The notes under the pieces: model-generated | Told to the model about the DNA's origin: nothing | Database searches by the model: none | Seen by the model: the letters and a program-made list of their open reading frames with translations, nothing else | Position numbers and translations under genes: made by a program | In this document: piece by piece, positions 1 to 11,062 of the stretch | Layout: each line of letters begins with the position of its first letter | Position numbering within the stretch: the stretch's first letter is position 1 | Assembly: GCA_033032865.1 (NCBI GenBank) | Contig: JAWHQI010000040.1 | Coordinates: 7,237,001-7,301,000 of the forward strand | Length of the DNA: 64,000 nt | Source: Dactylorhiza incarnata | Taxonomy: Eukaryota; Streptophyta; Magnoliopsida; Asparagales; Orchidaceae | Direction: 5' to 3'

Positions 1-70
1 AATAGGAGTCGTGCAAGTGTTCCCGGTGCAATTCTGCACAGGAACACTGCGCACGATCGCCGGTTCTATT

Positions 71-392
71 GCGCACGACCACTGGTCGTGCGCCACTGAT
101 CGTGTGCACTTAACCCTTTTTCACGAGTTCTGTTTGGTGCAGTGCGCACGACCACCAACGCCAGTGCGCACGACCACCGGTCGTGCGCCACTGCTCGTGC
201 GCACTTATCATTAAAATTCTGAGTTCTGTTTGCTGTATTGTGCACGACCATCAACGCTAGTGCGCACGACCACTGGTCGTGCGCCACTGGTCGTGCGAAC
301 ATTTTATTTTATAAATTTCGTATCTTGCAGGTTCCACCCAGGCAGTGCGCACGATCGCAGAATTCCAGTGCGCACGACCACTAGTCGTGCGC
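71..392. repeat. Four near-perfect 23-bp palindromes in LTR U3
   Basis: Inverted repeats with arms GCGCACGACCA and TGGTCGTGCGC around one central base lie at 71-93, 166-188, 262-284 and 370-392, spaced 95-108 bp. The second has a CC/GG change at the centre and the fourth has one mismatch. Half sites (GCGCACGATC, GGTCGTGCG) lie between them. All are upstream of the TATA box, so they are in U3 and would act as DNA elements or as part of the 3' end of the RNA. Confidence 0.9.
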
Positions 393-423
393 CAATGACC
401 GTGCGCAGTATTTAATCCAGCGC

Positions 424-431
424 CTATTTAA
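424..431 (+). promoter_or_regulatory. TATA box of family A LTR
   Basis: TATTTAAA lies within CGCCTATTTAAACGCC, 32 bp after the last palindrome. The equivalent motif (TATAAATA) occurs at the same place in the reversed copy near 30793-30803. The promoter assignment is inferred from position and motif. Confidence 0.55.
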
Positions 432-1296
432 ACGCCTGTTGCGATTTTTAGGGCATTATCAGCCGCCGGGAGCGGAGCTCCTGTTCCGAGCGCCGCCGAC
501 CACCACCTTGGGACGCCTCCACTTCATCTCCTACGCAAGGGGAAGCCTCCTCCATCCATTCCAAGACTTCCTCCATTGTCCGTGAGTGTTCTCCATCGTC
601 CGCAAGCCTCCAAGCAACCATTCTCTCACTCCGCCCGGTGAGAAGAAGAAGAAACCTGAAGTCGAAGACAACGGAGCTACGTAGGGAGATCGTGACAGCT
701 CTCTACGCCGGAAGCATTGTCCGCCCGAGTCCGGAGGTAGCCCGACAACCTACCATTCCGGCCGTGAACGGCCGCTAGTCTTCACCATCGGTTATTTCTT
801 TCCTCTTTCCTCCATTGTACTCGTTGAGCCGTGTAAACTTGAGTATTGTAATGTTGTTTGTTGAAATGAATGTTTCTTTGTTGTTCTTCATGGTTCGGTT
901 GTGATTCACTTCTTTTCCACTCACTCACTCGCACGCGCACGCAAGGTGTTTGTTCCGTGTTAGCAAGAGCCAACGACGGTTGCGAAGAGGTGTTTGCGAC
1001 CCTCACCCTCTCGCACTTGAGTACATTCCTTCCGCCTCACGAAGCACGGCATCGCGGCCGTTGCATCCACCTCACTTCGCGAAGCGGTGTTTTCGACCCG
1101 CATCTCTTTTGTCGTTGCTAAGATTAGGAAAACCAATCAAAAGCCCCCCTCTTTGTGTTTGTTAAATGTTTGTGTAATAATAGTCACTGCGTGATTCGTT
1201 CACCCATCCTGCATTCCTCAAGAGACCGACATCCGGGGATTCTATTCTCCACAATTATTACTTGACAGCGACCGGTGCACTTGCCGACACGCATCA

Positions 1297-2815
1297 TGTA
1301 TATGACCTCTGAAATCAAGGAAGTCAGTGCGAGACCTTAGGATATGGATTGGATAGAAATAGAACCTGGCTATAGGCCCTCGTGATCATAAGAAGTGAAT
1401 AAATAACCTAATGTGAAGGATGATATCATAGATTCACCTCCTCGAGCTTGAGACGATGATCTATAAAAAAAAATCAGGACGAATAGTAAGTTGACTGGTT
1501 TTTAGTCAAGTTATTAGAAACATAAAGTTGTCAAGTTAGCTGCTTGGAACAACTTATCGCGTCATGAAGCTTGTGGATTGGAATTAGATTCTTGCGCGAT
1601 AGAACTACAATTGGGAATTCTTGAATTTCTGGGCGTTCGAAGATAATGTACATACAATTATTGAAAAATCAAGCCCCTTTTTGTTTTCGATCAATTATAT
1701 CGTAACCAATATTCATATACCTTGGGAGATAGTTGACACCTAACCGAAGATCGTTGAAATTATACCTATGGATTAAGTAAATAAGAGAGTACTTATGACC
1801 TTTAAATTCATGGCTTGATGAGCCTGGGAATTGAGAGACAAATGTCATTATAATCCCCAAGAATGTTGTATGGGTTGGAGAGTAATAGGTGATATTGGGA
1901 GATACGACCTCGCATTAAATCATAACTTTAGATTTTGGATGATGGTTTATGCATAGTAGTGTTAACCTCACAAGTATAATGAACTTGGTAATTTATTAAC
2001 TCATACATATTGGTCGATGCTGAACTGTATGAAAGGATTCAGGAGAGATTACCACATGTGCACATAAGTTGAATTTTCGCCGTAAATAAGTTCATGCTTA
2101 TAGCTATATTATTGAGGTATGTGTCGACTAAAATGTAGGAATTTATACCATGAAATATAGTTACTGGACTGCCATAGAAATATGCACATGGGTTTTCATA
2201 TCAGTAGGAAGCGCGGAAAATTTTGGTATAGTTAATCCTTGAATAAATAGCAGGCTTCCTTTACGAGTACAATTGAGACTACAACTTGAGAAATTAATCC
2301 ACTGAATTGTTGACATGAAATGTCATGGGCTTGTTATATGATCTCCCGTGATAGTATTAAGCTATGAAAAATTTATTGGAAATAATCATTGAATAAAGGA
2401 CATACCTCTACATAAAGTGCAATGTGAGATTACAAATTGAGGAACTAGTTTTCTAAATTAGGGATGATGAAATATCTTGAACTTTTGATATACGACCTAT
2501 TATAAGCGACAAACTCTGGGGATTTTCCTTAGATTCAATCGCGGAGTAAACTTCATACTTCATTCGCATGAAGAGTTGGAAGTGTTAATACATAATAGCA
2601 GTACCATGGATTGTAATTCGAGAAGTAGACACCTTGAAATGTTAATACGGAAATGTTTTAGAAATCTGTAGACAGACTTTTGATGTCAATGTAGAACCCT
2701 GGAAAGAATGTCGGGTTTAATGACTGAACAACCCTCCTACTACCTTCACAAGTGAAACCCCGTAGACCCGAACTTAAATTTTGAGGACGAAATTATTCTT
2801 TTGTTTATTGGGAAT
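1297..2815 (+). mobile_element. Decayed 3' internal end of a chromovirus
   Basis: This AT-rich stretch has no convincing ORF on either strand. Its last 60 bases (GACCCGAACTTAAATTTTGAGG, then ACGAAATT) match the typical end of Del/Tekay-type chromovirus pol just before the 3' LTR, and the LTR begins directly after. I could not recognise integrase or chromodomain codons upstream. The region is therefore either very old or belongs to a non-autonomous derivative. The left boundary is the abrupt junction with the family A LTR. Confidence 0.5.
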
Positions 2816-2946
2816 TGTAACATCCCATTTCCTACTAGACCCCCTAACTCCAATTTAGGGTGAGACAAGTGGTGAGTATGGTGAGTTTGAGCTAGATTGC
2901 AGCCTTAGGACACATAGGGTTAGGTGAACTCACATGGGGTCACCAA

Positions 2947-3296
2947 TTGACCCAATTTGACCAAAGTCAAACTTGGGTCAACATAGGTCAAATCCTCCCC
3001 AATAAGTTCAATTGAACCCCAAAGCATGAAATTGACTTCACCCCTAGTCTTAGAACATCATGGGGGACCTAATTGACCCAAAAGCCCCATCATGGGGTCA
3101 ACAATTTGACCAACTTGACCAAAGTCAACATTTCCCCAATTTTGGTCAAAATCACACCTTTGGGTCAAATTGGCTCACTTAGGTCTTCACCATGACTCAA
3201 CCAACCTTGGGTGGTGTCACTGAACTCAATGTCAACACATTGGATCAGTCAAACACCCAATTGACCAAGTCAACCCAAAGTCAACATAGGGTCAAC
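2947..3296. promoter_or_regulatory. Dense cluster of W-box-like TTGAC cores
   Basis: By hand count, 19 copies of TTGAC or its complement GTCAA lie in about 350 bp near the LTR start, and nearly all are extended to TTGACC or TTGACT. TTGAC(C/T) is the binding core of WRKY transcription factors. Chance expectation on both strands is about one. Binding is inferred, not shown. The region is the 5' part of the LTR, where U3 enhancers normally lie. Confidence 0.6.
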
Positions 3297-3531
3297 TTTG
3301 CCTAATTGGGCTTAATTGGAATTAATCCAAATTCCAATGGATTAAGGCCCTCACCCAAAGCCCATTCTGAGGCCCAAGAGTCAATGACCAGCCTTGCCCC
3401 CCATTTCCAACATGCAAGCACATGCATGGTGGCAAAAGTGGAAAATCCCCCTTCCTCCCTTAAGAAACAAGAGAATTTTGGGAGAGAAGGCCAAGTGGCC
3501 CTCCTCTCCTCTGCCCAAGACCTCCTCTGAA

Positions 3532-3554
3532 CCCCCCCCCCCCCCCCCCCCCCC
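3532..3554. repeat. Uninterrupted run of 23 C
   Basis: A homopolymer C tract within the giant LTR. The exact length may be affected by sequencing or replication slippage. The second LTR copy starts further downstream, so no comparison is possible. Confidence 0.95.
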
Positions 3555-5199
3555 ACATGAATGCCAGCCGAAATTGAGAAGAGGGAATTCCACTTGGCGC
3601 CTAGGAGGAGCAACCAAGGTAGAACCGAAGCCCCCCCTCTCCAAACTCCTATAATCAGCCCCTCTCAGCTCAATTCGACCCTTCCATCACCTTCAGAGGG
3701 TTGAGAGCAGTCGAGCCAGTATATTGGAGTAAGGAGAACGGTGCAAAAACGGGATTTCGAGCAGGGTCGCCGGAGCTCGCCACCGCCATGCCGCACCACC
3801 ACAATACCCGTCGCCAGGCCCTATTTCAGCCATGATTTCTCCCCCTCTCCCTCTGTGCTAGTTATCTAAGGTCCTAGCAAGGGAAGCCGAGCTCAATTGA
3901 GCCGTCAGCCATGGGATTTTCCCTCCCGTTTCTCCGTTTGGGATTCCTCCAGGGATCACCGGAAAACCCCACCTCCGGCCACCATTCCACCGCCAATCGA
4001 TGGCCAACCCCTCAATGGAGGTGGTGGCGGCGGCAGATGGCCGGGGAGGGTGGTGGTTGGCCGAGATCAAGGTCCTATTCCTCTGGGCCGTCGGCTAGAG
4101 GTAGGAGACGAAATCACAACCGTTGATTTCGTCTCCTTGATCTCTATTAGCAGACCACAATAATTCTGCCTAGAATTATTCCGTGGTTTGCATTCAATTT
4201 TTGAAGGCCTTAGAGGCCATTTTGGCAAAAAGAGGAAGAAACAACTTTTGTAGCCCTATGTGTCTACTTTCATTTGCCACTAGAATCAACTGATTTGGTG
4301 CAATGTGGACACCAGGGCACTCATTTTCCTAGGACTGCTCCTTGTGTAGGGCAGAAATTAAAATTGCAATATCTTTTAAATGTCTTAACCAAATCCCTTC
4401 ATTTTTCTACCATGCATGCATGGTATGATGACACACCTAGGGTTTCAATTTGGGAATTTGGATGTGTATCCATTGCGTTATTTCATTTATTAGTAAAAGT
4501 AAATATTTGGTATATATGGAGTTGTATAACTCCAAACACCCACTAATTTGGGGGGTGAGCTCTTTTTAAATATCTAAATCTCTGGTTAAAATTTCATCAC
4601 ATTTGCATGAGTATTTTTCTCTGAATTTCAAAATGAAGTTAGGGTCTTAAGTAAAAATTGGGGTGCTAATAGTCAATTTGGGCTTTTGAGCTTTTTGATG
4701 GAATTGAAGGTGGGAATCACCTTGCATGCCTCTGAAACCTTTGGGTTAGTGTATGTCATGAGACTATACATCATTGACATAAGTTTCATGATTATTGGAA
4801 GTTATTTTCCTAAAGTTTTTAATTAAATGAAAATTGTCACACTTTTAAATTAATGAAATAATTTGAATCATCAACTTAGGGATAAATCCAAAACTCTGGT
4901 AAATGGATCTTTGACTGGAAAGGCACATTTAGGAATTTTGTTGGAATTTTTGGACCTCATTTATTTCTCTGAATTTGATTTATTTGGTTGGGTCAATTTA
5001 TTCAAATATGACATTTAGGTCTCATATGCATTTGGAGAACTATGAAATTATTCTAGTAGGTTTCCTAGGTGATTCTATAGCTTTGTAAATTTTATCATAA
5101 TTTTTAGATGAATATTTGTGGTAATTATCAATTTATTGAGGAAAAACCCCCTTTTGTAATTAATTAATTTAATGGGGTAAAATAGTTTGTAAATTTCTA

Positions 5200-6330
5200 A
5201 ATCTCTGGATTTAGTGTTTCTAGATGATTATTATACTAGGATAACTTTCTCAGAATTTATAGAGACATATTAAGGGTAGTTGTAGTGTAAATCCCTATTT
5301 GCACCCCATTTATGTTAAATAGAAATTATGGTCAAAATATTCCTGTTAAAAATGTGAAACTTAGGATTTGGTGTTCTTAGACCATTATTATGCCATGATA
5401 TTTTTCCCAGAATTTATTGAAGTCTTAACATAGCACTTGTAGTGTAAACCCTTATACGCACACGAAACGTAACAAATGATAATTAATTGTACATACTCCT
5501 TGGAATAATATGAAACTTAGGCATTGCTGTTTTTAGGTCAATAACGTACTTCTGTGATTTATTCAGATTTTAGTGAGACCTGTAGGTGGTGGTTGTAGTG
5601 TAAACTCTTATTGGCACACCGCTTGTATTAAATGAATATTGTGGATAAATATTACCTGGAATATTATGAAACCTTGGATTTGGTGTTTTTAGATGATTAG
5701 TATGCTAGGGTAAATTTCTCAGAATTTTTGGAGTTCACATTTTAGTACTTGGTGTGTAAAGTCACATCTTCATCTTTTTCATGATAAATATAAATTATGA
5801 TTACAAATTTACTGGAAAAATATGATCTTCTGGAAATAGTGTTTTTATGTCAATATGAAGCTATTGTAATTTTTTCAGATTTTTAGGAAGTCTAATTTCA
5901 GTAATTGTAGTGTAGAGACATGTTTTCTCTCCTTTAAAGATAAATAGAAATTGTGGGTTTAAAATGTTTGGAAAAATATGATCTTGTGGAAATAGTGATT
6001 TTATGTTCATATGAAGCTACTATAATTTTTCCAAATTTTTAGGAAGTCTAATTTCAGTAATTGTAGTGTAGAGCCATGTTTTCTCTCCTTTAAAGATAAA
6101 TAGAAATTGTGGGTTTAAAATGTTTGAAAAAATATGATCTTCTGAAAATAGTGATTTTATGTTCATATGAAGCTACTGTAATTTTCCCAGAATTTTAGGA
6201 AGTCAAAATCTTATACTTGATGTGTAAAATTATTTTTCCATTCATTCATTGAAAATTAGGGATTATGGTTATTTAATTGCTGGAAAAATATGAAATATTG
6301 GAAATCTTTTTATCATGTCACATTTCACCT
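5200..6330. repeat. Diverged tandem array, seven units of 156 bp
   Basis: The landmark TGTAGTGTAA/TGTAGTGTAGA and its variants falls at 5281, 5438, 5594, 5750, 5906, 6062 and 6218, giving spacings of 157, 156, 156, 156, 156 and 156 bp. Each unit also holds a GGAAATAGTG/GGATTTGGTG box, an ATGATTA or ATGAAGCT box and a CAGAATTTTTAGGAAGTC-like box. The fifth and sixth units are nearly identical and the others are strongly diverged. The same array is at 62712-63656 in the second LTR copy. Confidence 0.9.
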
Positions 6331-6779
6331 CTGGAAGGATATTTAACAAGTTTGAATTCACTAGCATGATACCTCCTTCACATTTTAGATTCAGATTAGT
6401 AATTAATGAATTTTTATAGGGGGCAAAATTATATGAAACATGCTTGGATTTTGATCATCCCTTATTTTATCCACTATGAACCTATGATAAAAAAAATTAG
6501 AAGTCATTTGGAAGTAATTTGACCAAGGTTCCATCATAGGAATCTAAGTTAGTTATATGTCGTTGTCTGCGGATAGTGAAAACTCATTATGATGAATAGG
6601 TCAATATAATCACAAGGAAATCGGTGAGAATTTGATTATATCAAGAGATGAGTATAGACCACTTAGAGAACTAAAAGTTATTAGTGTTGAATCCAAAAGT
6701 ACAATTGCGTAGGGGCGGAATGAAACGTAAGGCGTAAGTTATAGAGTATTGAGAGGGTGGAAGGTTAGGTCTGGGTAGC

Positions 6780-7098
6780 CACCAAGAATATTAATTGTCC
6801 TGGAAAGGGGTTGGGCATCATCCCATCACATACCCTAGTACCTTGTGAACCCTTCACCGGGTAGCCCTCGGGAAGTCCAGGATCCAACCTAAACTTCCAA
6901 GTATAATAATAACTAAACAAGGGTAGTATAAATAGGTTGTTTAATTCAAGTGGAATGATAAGAGGGTAATTTTTTGGTAGATATCAATAATACTAAGTGT
7001 CTTGGGAAAGGGAACATTGGGGTGTCATCCCATTGTAGTTCCTAGTACCTTTGCGAGCCCTTTACAGGGTAATCCTCGGGGGGTCCAAGATTAAACGT
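6780..7098. repeat. Two direct copies of a ~115-bp block
   Basis: The block running from CAAGAATATTAATTGTCCTGG to GGGAAGTCCAGGATC recurs about 204 bp later in diverged form (TCAATAATACTAAGTGTC to GGGGGTCCAAGATTAAACG). Both contain CATCCCAT, CCTAGTACCTT, GAACCCTTCACCGGG or a variant, and CCTCGGG. Function unknown. Confidence 0.75.
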
Positions 7099-7756
7099 AA
7101 ACCGTAGGGATAAGATGTTGTACAAGAATAATTTAATAACACACTCACCCACACCCCATGGTTACGAGAGCTTAGTCGGTTAGGTGCTACGAGCAGTAAG
7201 CTCCGTGTTTATAAGAGCAGATTGATAAGTCAGGTGAGCCTGTGACTCAGTAGAGTTTGCTGGTACGGACGGTTTGGTCCGGTGAGCCGGTGGCTCGGAA
7301 GGTTATTAATGACGGGCCGGTTATCCCGGGGAGCTTATGGATCAGAGGTAGATAGTAGAGCATGTTGCATGTGCATGAAGGTGGTGGGTCTTTGGTATTG
7401 GACGGTCGTTCATACTGACGTCAATACGTTGACTCGGTAAGTGTGGTAATTACACTTAGCCATGAAAGTCTGGCGGTCCAGTCAGCAAGAGTATGCAGAC
7501 GCTCCGCGGTTTTGTGTTGAGGCGTACGATAGGTCTAGGTTAGGTAGTGCGAATACCAACCTAGAGGTGGGCGAGGCCCAACACACTGCTTTCGTTTGCC
7601 ACTATGGGAGTATCCTGTGAGTCTTGCTAGCTCCAAAAAGGGGGAACTAAAGGTCTATGCGCATAGAGTCGTGGTGAGTGAGTTGCACTTGTATGAACAT
7701 AGCATTACAGCATACCTTGCATGTCATAGCATGAACATTGCATTTCAACCCCTACC

Positions 7757-7849
7757 CCTATCGTATAAATTGGTATGGGACTTTTTATACGATAGGCCCT
7801 GCTAAACGACCCCTTGATCTATAGGTTTGTATGGGCATTCCTATAAATC
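7757..7849. repeat. Two adjacent hairpins with matching 14-nt loops
   Basis: Hairpin 1 has arms CCTATCGTATAAA (7757-7769) and TTTATACGATAGG (7784-7796), a perfect 13-bp stem. Hairpin 2 (7816-7849) pairs GATCTATAGG with CCTATAAATC with one internal mismatch. Both loops are 14 nt and fit TTNGTATGGGNNTT. Confidence 0.8.
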
Positions 7850-8380
7850 AATGGTTACTCTTAAATTAATTTACTTGCGTCGCATTGCTCCTCTTGCTTA
7901 CCTCTTTTACTGCTGCGATATTACTTTACTGCACTTATTACTGTTTACTTGCTCATACTGCTAGTATAGAATTTTATATGGATATACTCTTTTTAGCGTA
8001 GAATGTTTGTCACTTGCTACCTTCTTGATTACTCCACTTTGTTGTCCTCCGCTTCTTCCTCCCGCACGGTGCCTAGGAGTCGCGGGGGGAGGCGGGGACA
8101 AAATCGGCTTAGTCTTTATGACTAACGGTCGGTGGTGATCGTAGGTAACCGAGGAGCTTGAGCCCAGCTAGCAGGGGAGACAGGACCAGTGGAGCAGATG
8201 TCGTGCTTTACTACCGTTACTGGACAGGTGTTCGATGAGAGATGTTTATGTTTGTAGCTTCCGCATAGATATATATAGTGAGAGAGAGAACTGTACTTCT
8301 TTTATTCATTCGAACATGTACCGGGCATAAGCCCTTTTTCGTCCTTTTATTGTACTCATTGATGGACAGTTTTCATTTGG

Positions 8381-8405
8381 ATATATATATATATATATAT
8401 ATATA
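8381..8405. repeat. (AT)n microsatellite
   Basis: Twelve and a half AT dinucleotides inside the giant LTR. Confidence 0.95.
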
Positions 8406-8593
8406 CAGATGCGTGTGATTGTGGACTTATGTTCTAGCTTTTCTTCTTATCTCTTGTTGGCCTGGTTGAACGTTCTTGCCGGCAGGATCGGCGTCTTGCG
8501 GAGGTGACTAACTTGTGTGCTAGCATCACCGTAAGGCGGCGATTCTGGGCATAAGATCCGGGAACTCTCTTGGTGCGGGAGAGGGATCTTACA

Positions 8594-10320
8594 CAAACTA
8601 TGCCTGCAAATGACAACGACAAGTATACCATGTCGGAAGTAGTATATGTTTATAAAAACCAAAGTCGTGTAAAAATTCGGGCGAGTTGAATACTTTCACT
8701 TTGAGAAAAATCTTTATTATCCTATCAATATAACTTTGGGTTGTTGGTTATAAGAAAACACGATGAATTAAAATAAATATTACACAGTGATTAAAAGGCT
8801 AGCACTCGATCTTGAATCACCTCGGAATAAAAGTAAAATAGAAGAAATAAGAATTCTAATTCTCTTAAGAAAATCGCTTTGACCGTGGAGGTTCCCGAAT
8901 TCTAAACTTACCTCTCTCGAGGATACATTCAGCTGAGTTTAGGTTGACCAATCAAAGTTTCGTTCTAGAATCAAAACCCCTATAACTGGTTTTATCGAGG
9001 TGAACCCCTCTATTGGATTTGACTCCAATTCGGGAGATTTATGTCATCCTCTCTCGAGGGTTGCATGCAACTCTCTTTATCCTTGAATGATCGATTTGAA
9101 TTGTGAGCATCTCGGCTACTAGATTACGAAAACAAAAATGAGAATTATACATCAAAAATATAATCTCAATTCAAAAAATCAAGGATAAATCTTAAGCATT
9201 TTAAAGAAGAGAAAAAGAAGACTAAATTAATTCATGATGATTATTATTCCATGGATAATCTCGATTGAGTACTAATAGAAAATTAGCTACTCATTGAGAT
9301 TATGGAATCAACAAAAATTAAAGAGTACATGATGGAAGAAGAGGAGGATATGAGAATAAGAAAACTTAATTTATTATTTCTAGTAAAAGCACACAGCAAG
9401 CTATTGAATTGAAAATTACAATTGCAAAAAGAAAAGTACAAGAATTGAAGGTTACAATTGCAAAGAGAAAGATAAGTACAAGAATTGCTTAAAACAGGAA
9501 AATAATGCAAGAAATGAGGGATTGAACTCCCAAAAATTCATCCCTGAAGTTCTGGATAAGCTGCCCTTAAATGGGTGAAAATTTGAGGTTACACGCCCTC
9601 GGTCACGCCTGTGAGCAAGGGTGTGTAAGGGCCGCGATCGAAGCTGGTGCGGGAGAGATGCCTTCCGGATTCATTGCAGACATTACGTGCACGTCACGCC
9701 CCTTGGTCACTCCCGTGACCAAGGGCGTGTAATAATTAAACTGCAATCTGGCGAGAAATTCTGGCAGGACGGAGACGTGATGTGGTGGCATAGAAGTTAC
9801 ACACCCATGACATTGGAAGTTCACGGGCGTGACAATGGTGAATCAACCTCTAGGCGTGATCTGGGGCGTTGGCTGAGCTGGCATGAGTGGTATGATCGAA
9901 CATGGGCATGACTTGAGTGTCACAGGCGTGTACTTGGCATAATGCATGTCACGGCTGTGGATCACATTCTGCTGAGCTGGAGGCATGGTTCACGGGCGTG
10001 ACAATGGAAATTCATGGGCTTGACTTGAAGTGCACTAGCGTGTACTATGAATTCTTCTCGAAATGAGCCCAGGATGGCGACAACAGGTCTGCAAAACATC
10101 TTAGGTTGTCACGCCACTTGGTCACGCCCGTGACCGAGGGCGTGTATTTGCAATTTTTTTCAAAGTGTCCAGTAAACCTGCAAAATTAGAAAATAAACTT
10201 AATGAGTACATAAATATGGAAAGAAACAATTTATTTAGGAGAATTCATATAAATTATATAAATTCATATTAAAATGATATTAAGACTATATTAAAAGATG
10301 AGTATATAAGCTACTCACCA
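8594..10320 (-). mobile_element. LTR-like block, minus orientation, boundaries uncertain
   Basis: There is no coding region. Read on the minus strand, the block starts near 10320 with TGGTGAGTAGCTTATATACTCATC. This has the same opening inverted repeat as the LTRs at 12307-14083 and 42709-44257 (TGATGAGTCC ... GGACTCAT). It then carries long GTCACGCCC hairpins, and near 8600-8640 it contains a diverged version of the GGTGCACTTGCCG signature found near the ends of family A/B LTRs. It is probably an old Athila/Tat-like LTR cut on its left by the giant LTR. I see no polypurine tract beside 10320, so the start is tentative. Confidence 0.45.
9592..10142. repeat. GTCACGCCC/GGGCGTGAC hairpin series
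   Basis: Three long imperfect hairpins occur at about 9592-9622, 9697-9726 and 10111-10142. The middle one pairs CGCCCCTTGGTCAC with GTGACCAAGGGCG across a 4-nt loop with one bulge. The third pairs CGCCACTTGGTCAC with GTGACCGAGGGCG. Many half sites (CACGGGCGTGAC, GGCGTG) lie between them. Confidence 0.8.
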
Positions 10321-11062
10321 ACGCTCATGTGGGTGATGTGATGTGCGGAGAATAAAAACAACACTAAATAACTGAATAAAAATATACTTCTAGCATGCAA
10401 TGAAATTATGTGCATGCAGTGGGTAACAAATACAATGGCTCTCCAGCAGACTTAATCTAAACAATCCAACACAAGATATAACCATGAAATTCAGAATAAA
10501 AGCTAGGGGAAGAGAGTACCCAATGCTCAGAAGTGAGCATAGCAGAAGATTGGCATGCAAACCAAGACAACGCTGCTGCATCCGCCATCCAAAAAAATCC
10601 TGCAGGGGTGAGCTCCGCAAAAATAAAAGAAAATATTCAAACTAAAATAAAGTGCAACTAACTAAACAGAATTAGATAAAATGAAAATGCATGAAAAAGA
10701 TAAGATAACTACTGGGGTTATTGTCCTCCCAGCACGACCTATTCAGAACTGTAAGAGTTCTAGCTGATGGGAGTATGAAAGGAGAAATTCATAGGCAATT
10801 GTTCTAATATCCGTTTCGATACCCGGTACCGATACATTGATTAAATAGCGAGTCCTCTACCTAAATAATAATACATGTTCCTCACTGGTAGAGGGAATAG
10901 AATATAAGAGGAGGAGGAATCCTCACTTATCTCACCAAAAATATCCTTGCCCAGCAAGGTGTCGTCAACAAGGAGGAAGCAAGAGGAGAAGGCAATAAAT
11001 GGAGCTTTCTCTACGGAGGGGGAATCAACCTCCTCACATAAGAGGATGCTCTCATCATTGAC
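10321..11062 (-). other. Non-coding internal region of minus-strand retroelement
   Basis: No supported gene. The stretch lies downstream, on the minus strand, of the zinc-knuckle ORF and probably represents its 3' untranslated internal region. Small open frames here lack recognisable motifs. Confidence 0.4.

Larger units (their letters stand above)
1..1296 (+). mobile_element. Athila-like LTR, family A, 5'-truncated by the window edge
   Basis: This is the 3' part of an LTR. It matches, in opposite orientation, the complete LTR at 29751-31227, including the hairpin-rich U3, the TATA region and the ending that reads GACCGGTGCACTTGCCG and then GCATCA. By comparison with that copy roughly 100 bp are missing at the left. 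The sequence right after 1296 is not a primer-binding site and does not match an internal Athila region, so this is a solo or 3' LTR, or a recombination product. There is no coding capacity. Short open frames within it have no recognisable domains. Confidence 0.8.
2816..8593 (+). mobile_element. Giant chromovirus (Del/Tekay-like) LTR, about 5.78 kb
   Basis: The ends are TGTAACATCCC and GGGATCTTACA, an 11-bp terminal inverted repeat with one mismatch. The sequence before the start is the typical chromovirus pol end. About 2.5 kb of it (from about 4075 to 6570) recurs at 61505-64000 in the same order, which shows that it is one repeat unit. Inside are a TTGAC-rich region, a 23-base C run, a G/C-rich leader-like stretch near 3700-4130, a 156-bp tandem array, a 204-bp spaced duplication and two hairpins. 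This is long even for plant chromoviruses. There is no coding function, and the small frames inside are not conserved between the two copies. Confidence 0.75.

Noticed and set aside
71..392. Regularly spaced palindromes resembling a CRISPR array
   Set aside because: Repeats are imperfect palindromes within an LTR, spacers are related half sites, no cas genes exist, and the context is a plant retrotransposon.
1669..1860. Minus-strand ORF as a surviving chromovirus gene
   Set aside because: No similarity to pol motifs and on the opposite strand to the element.
3302..4163. Pro- and Gly-rich open frames around the C run in the giant LTR
   Set aside because: They arise from the homopolymer and GC-rich leader. 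The part that can be compared with the second LTR copy is not conserved as a frame.
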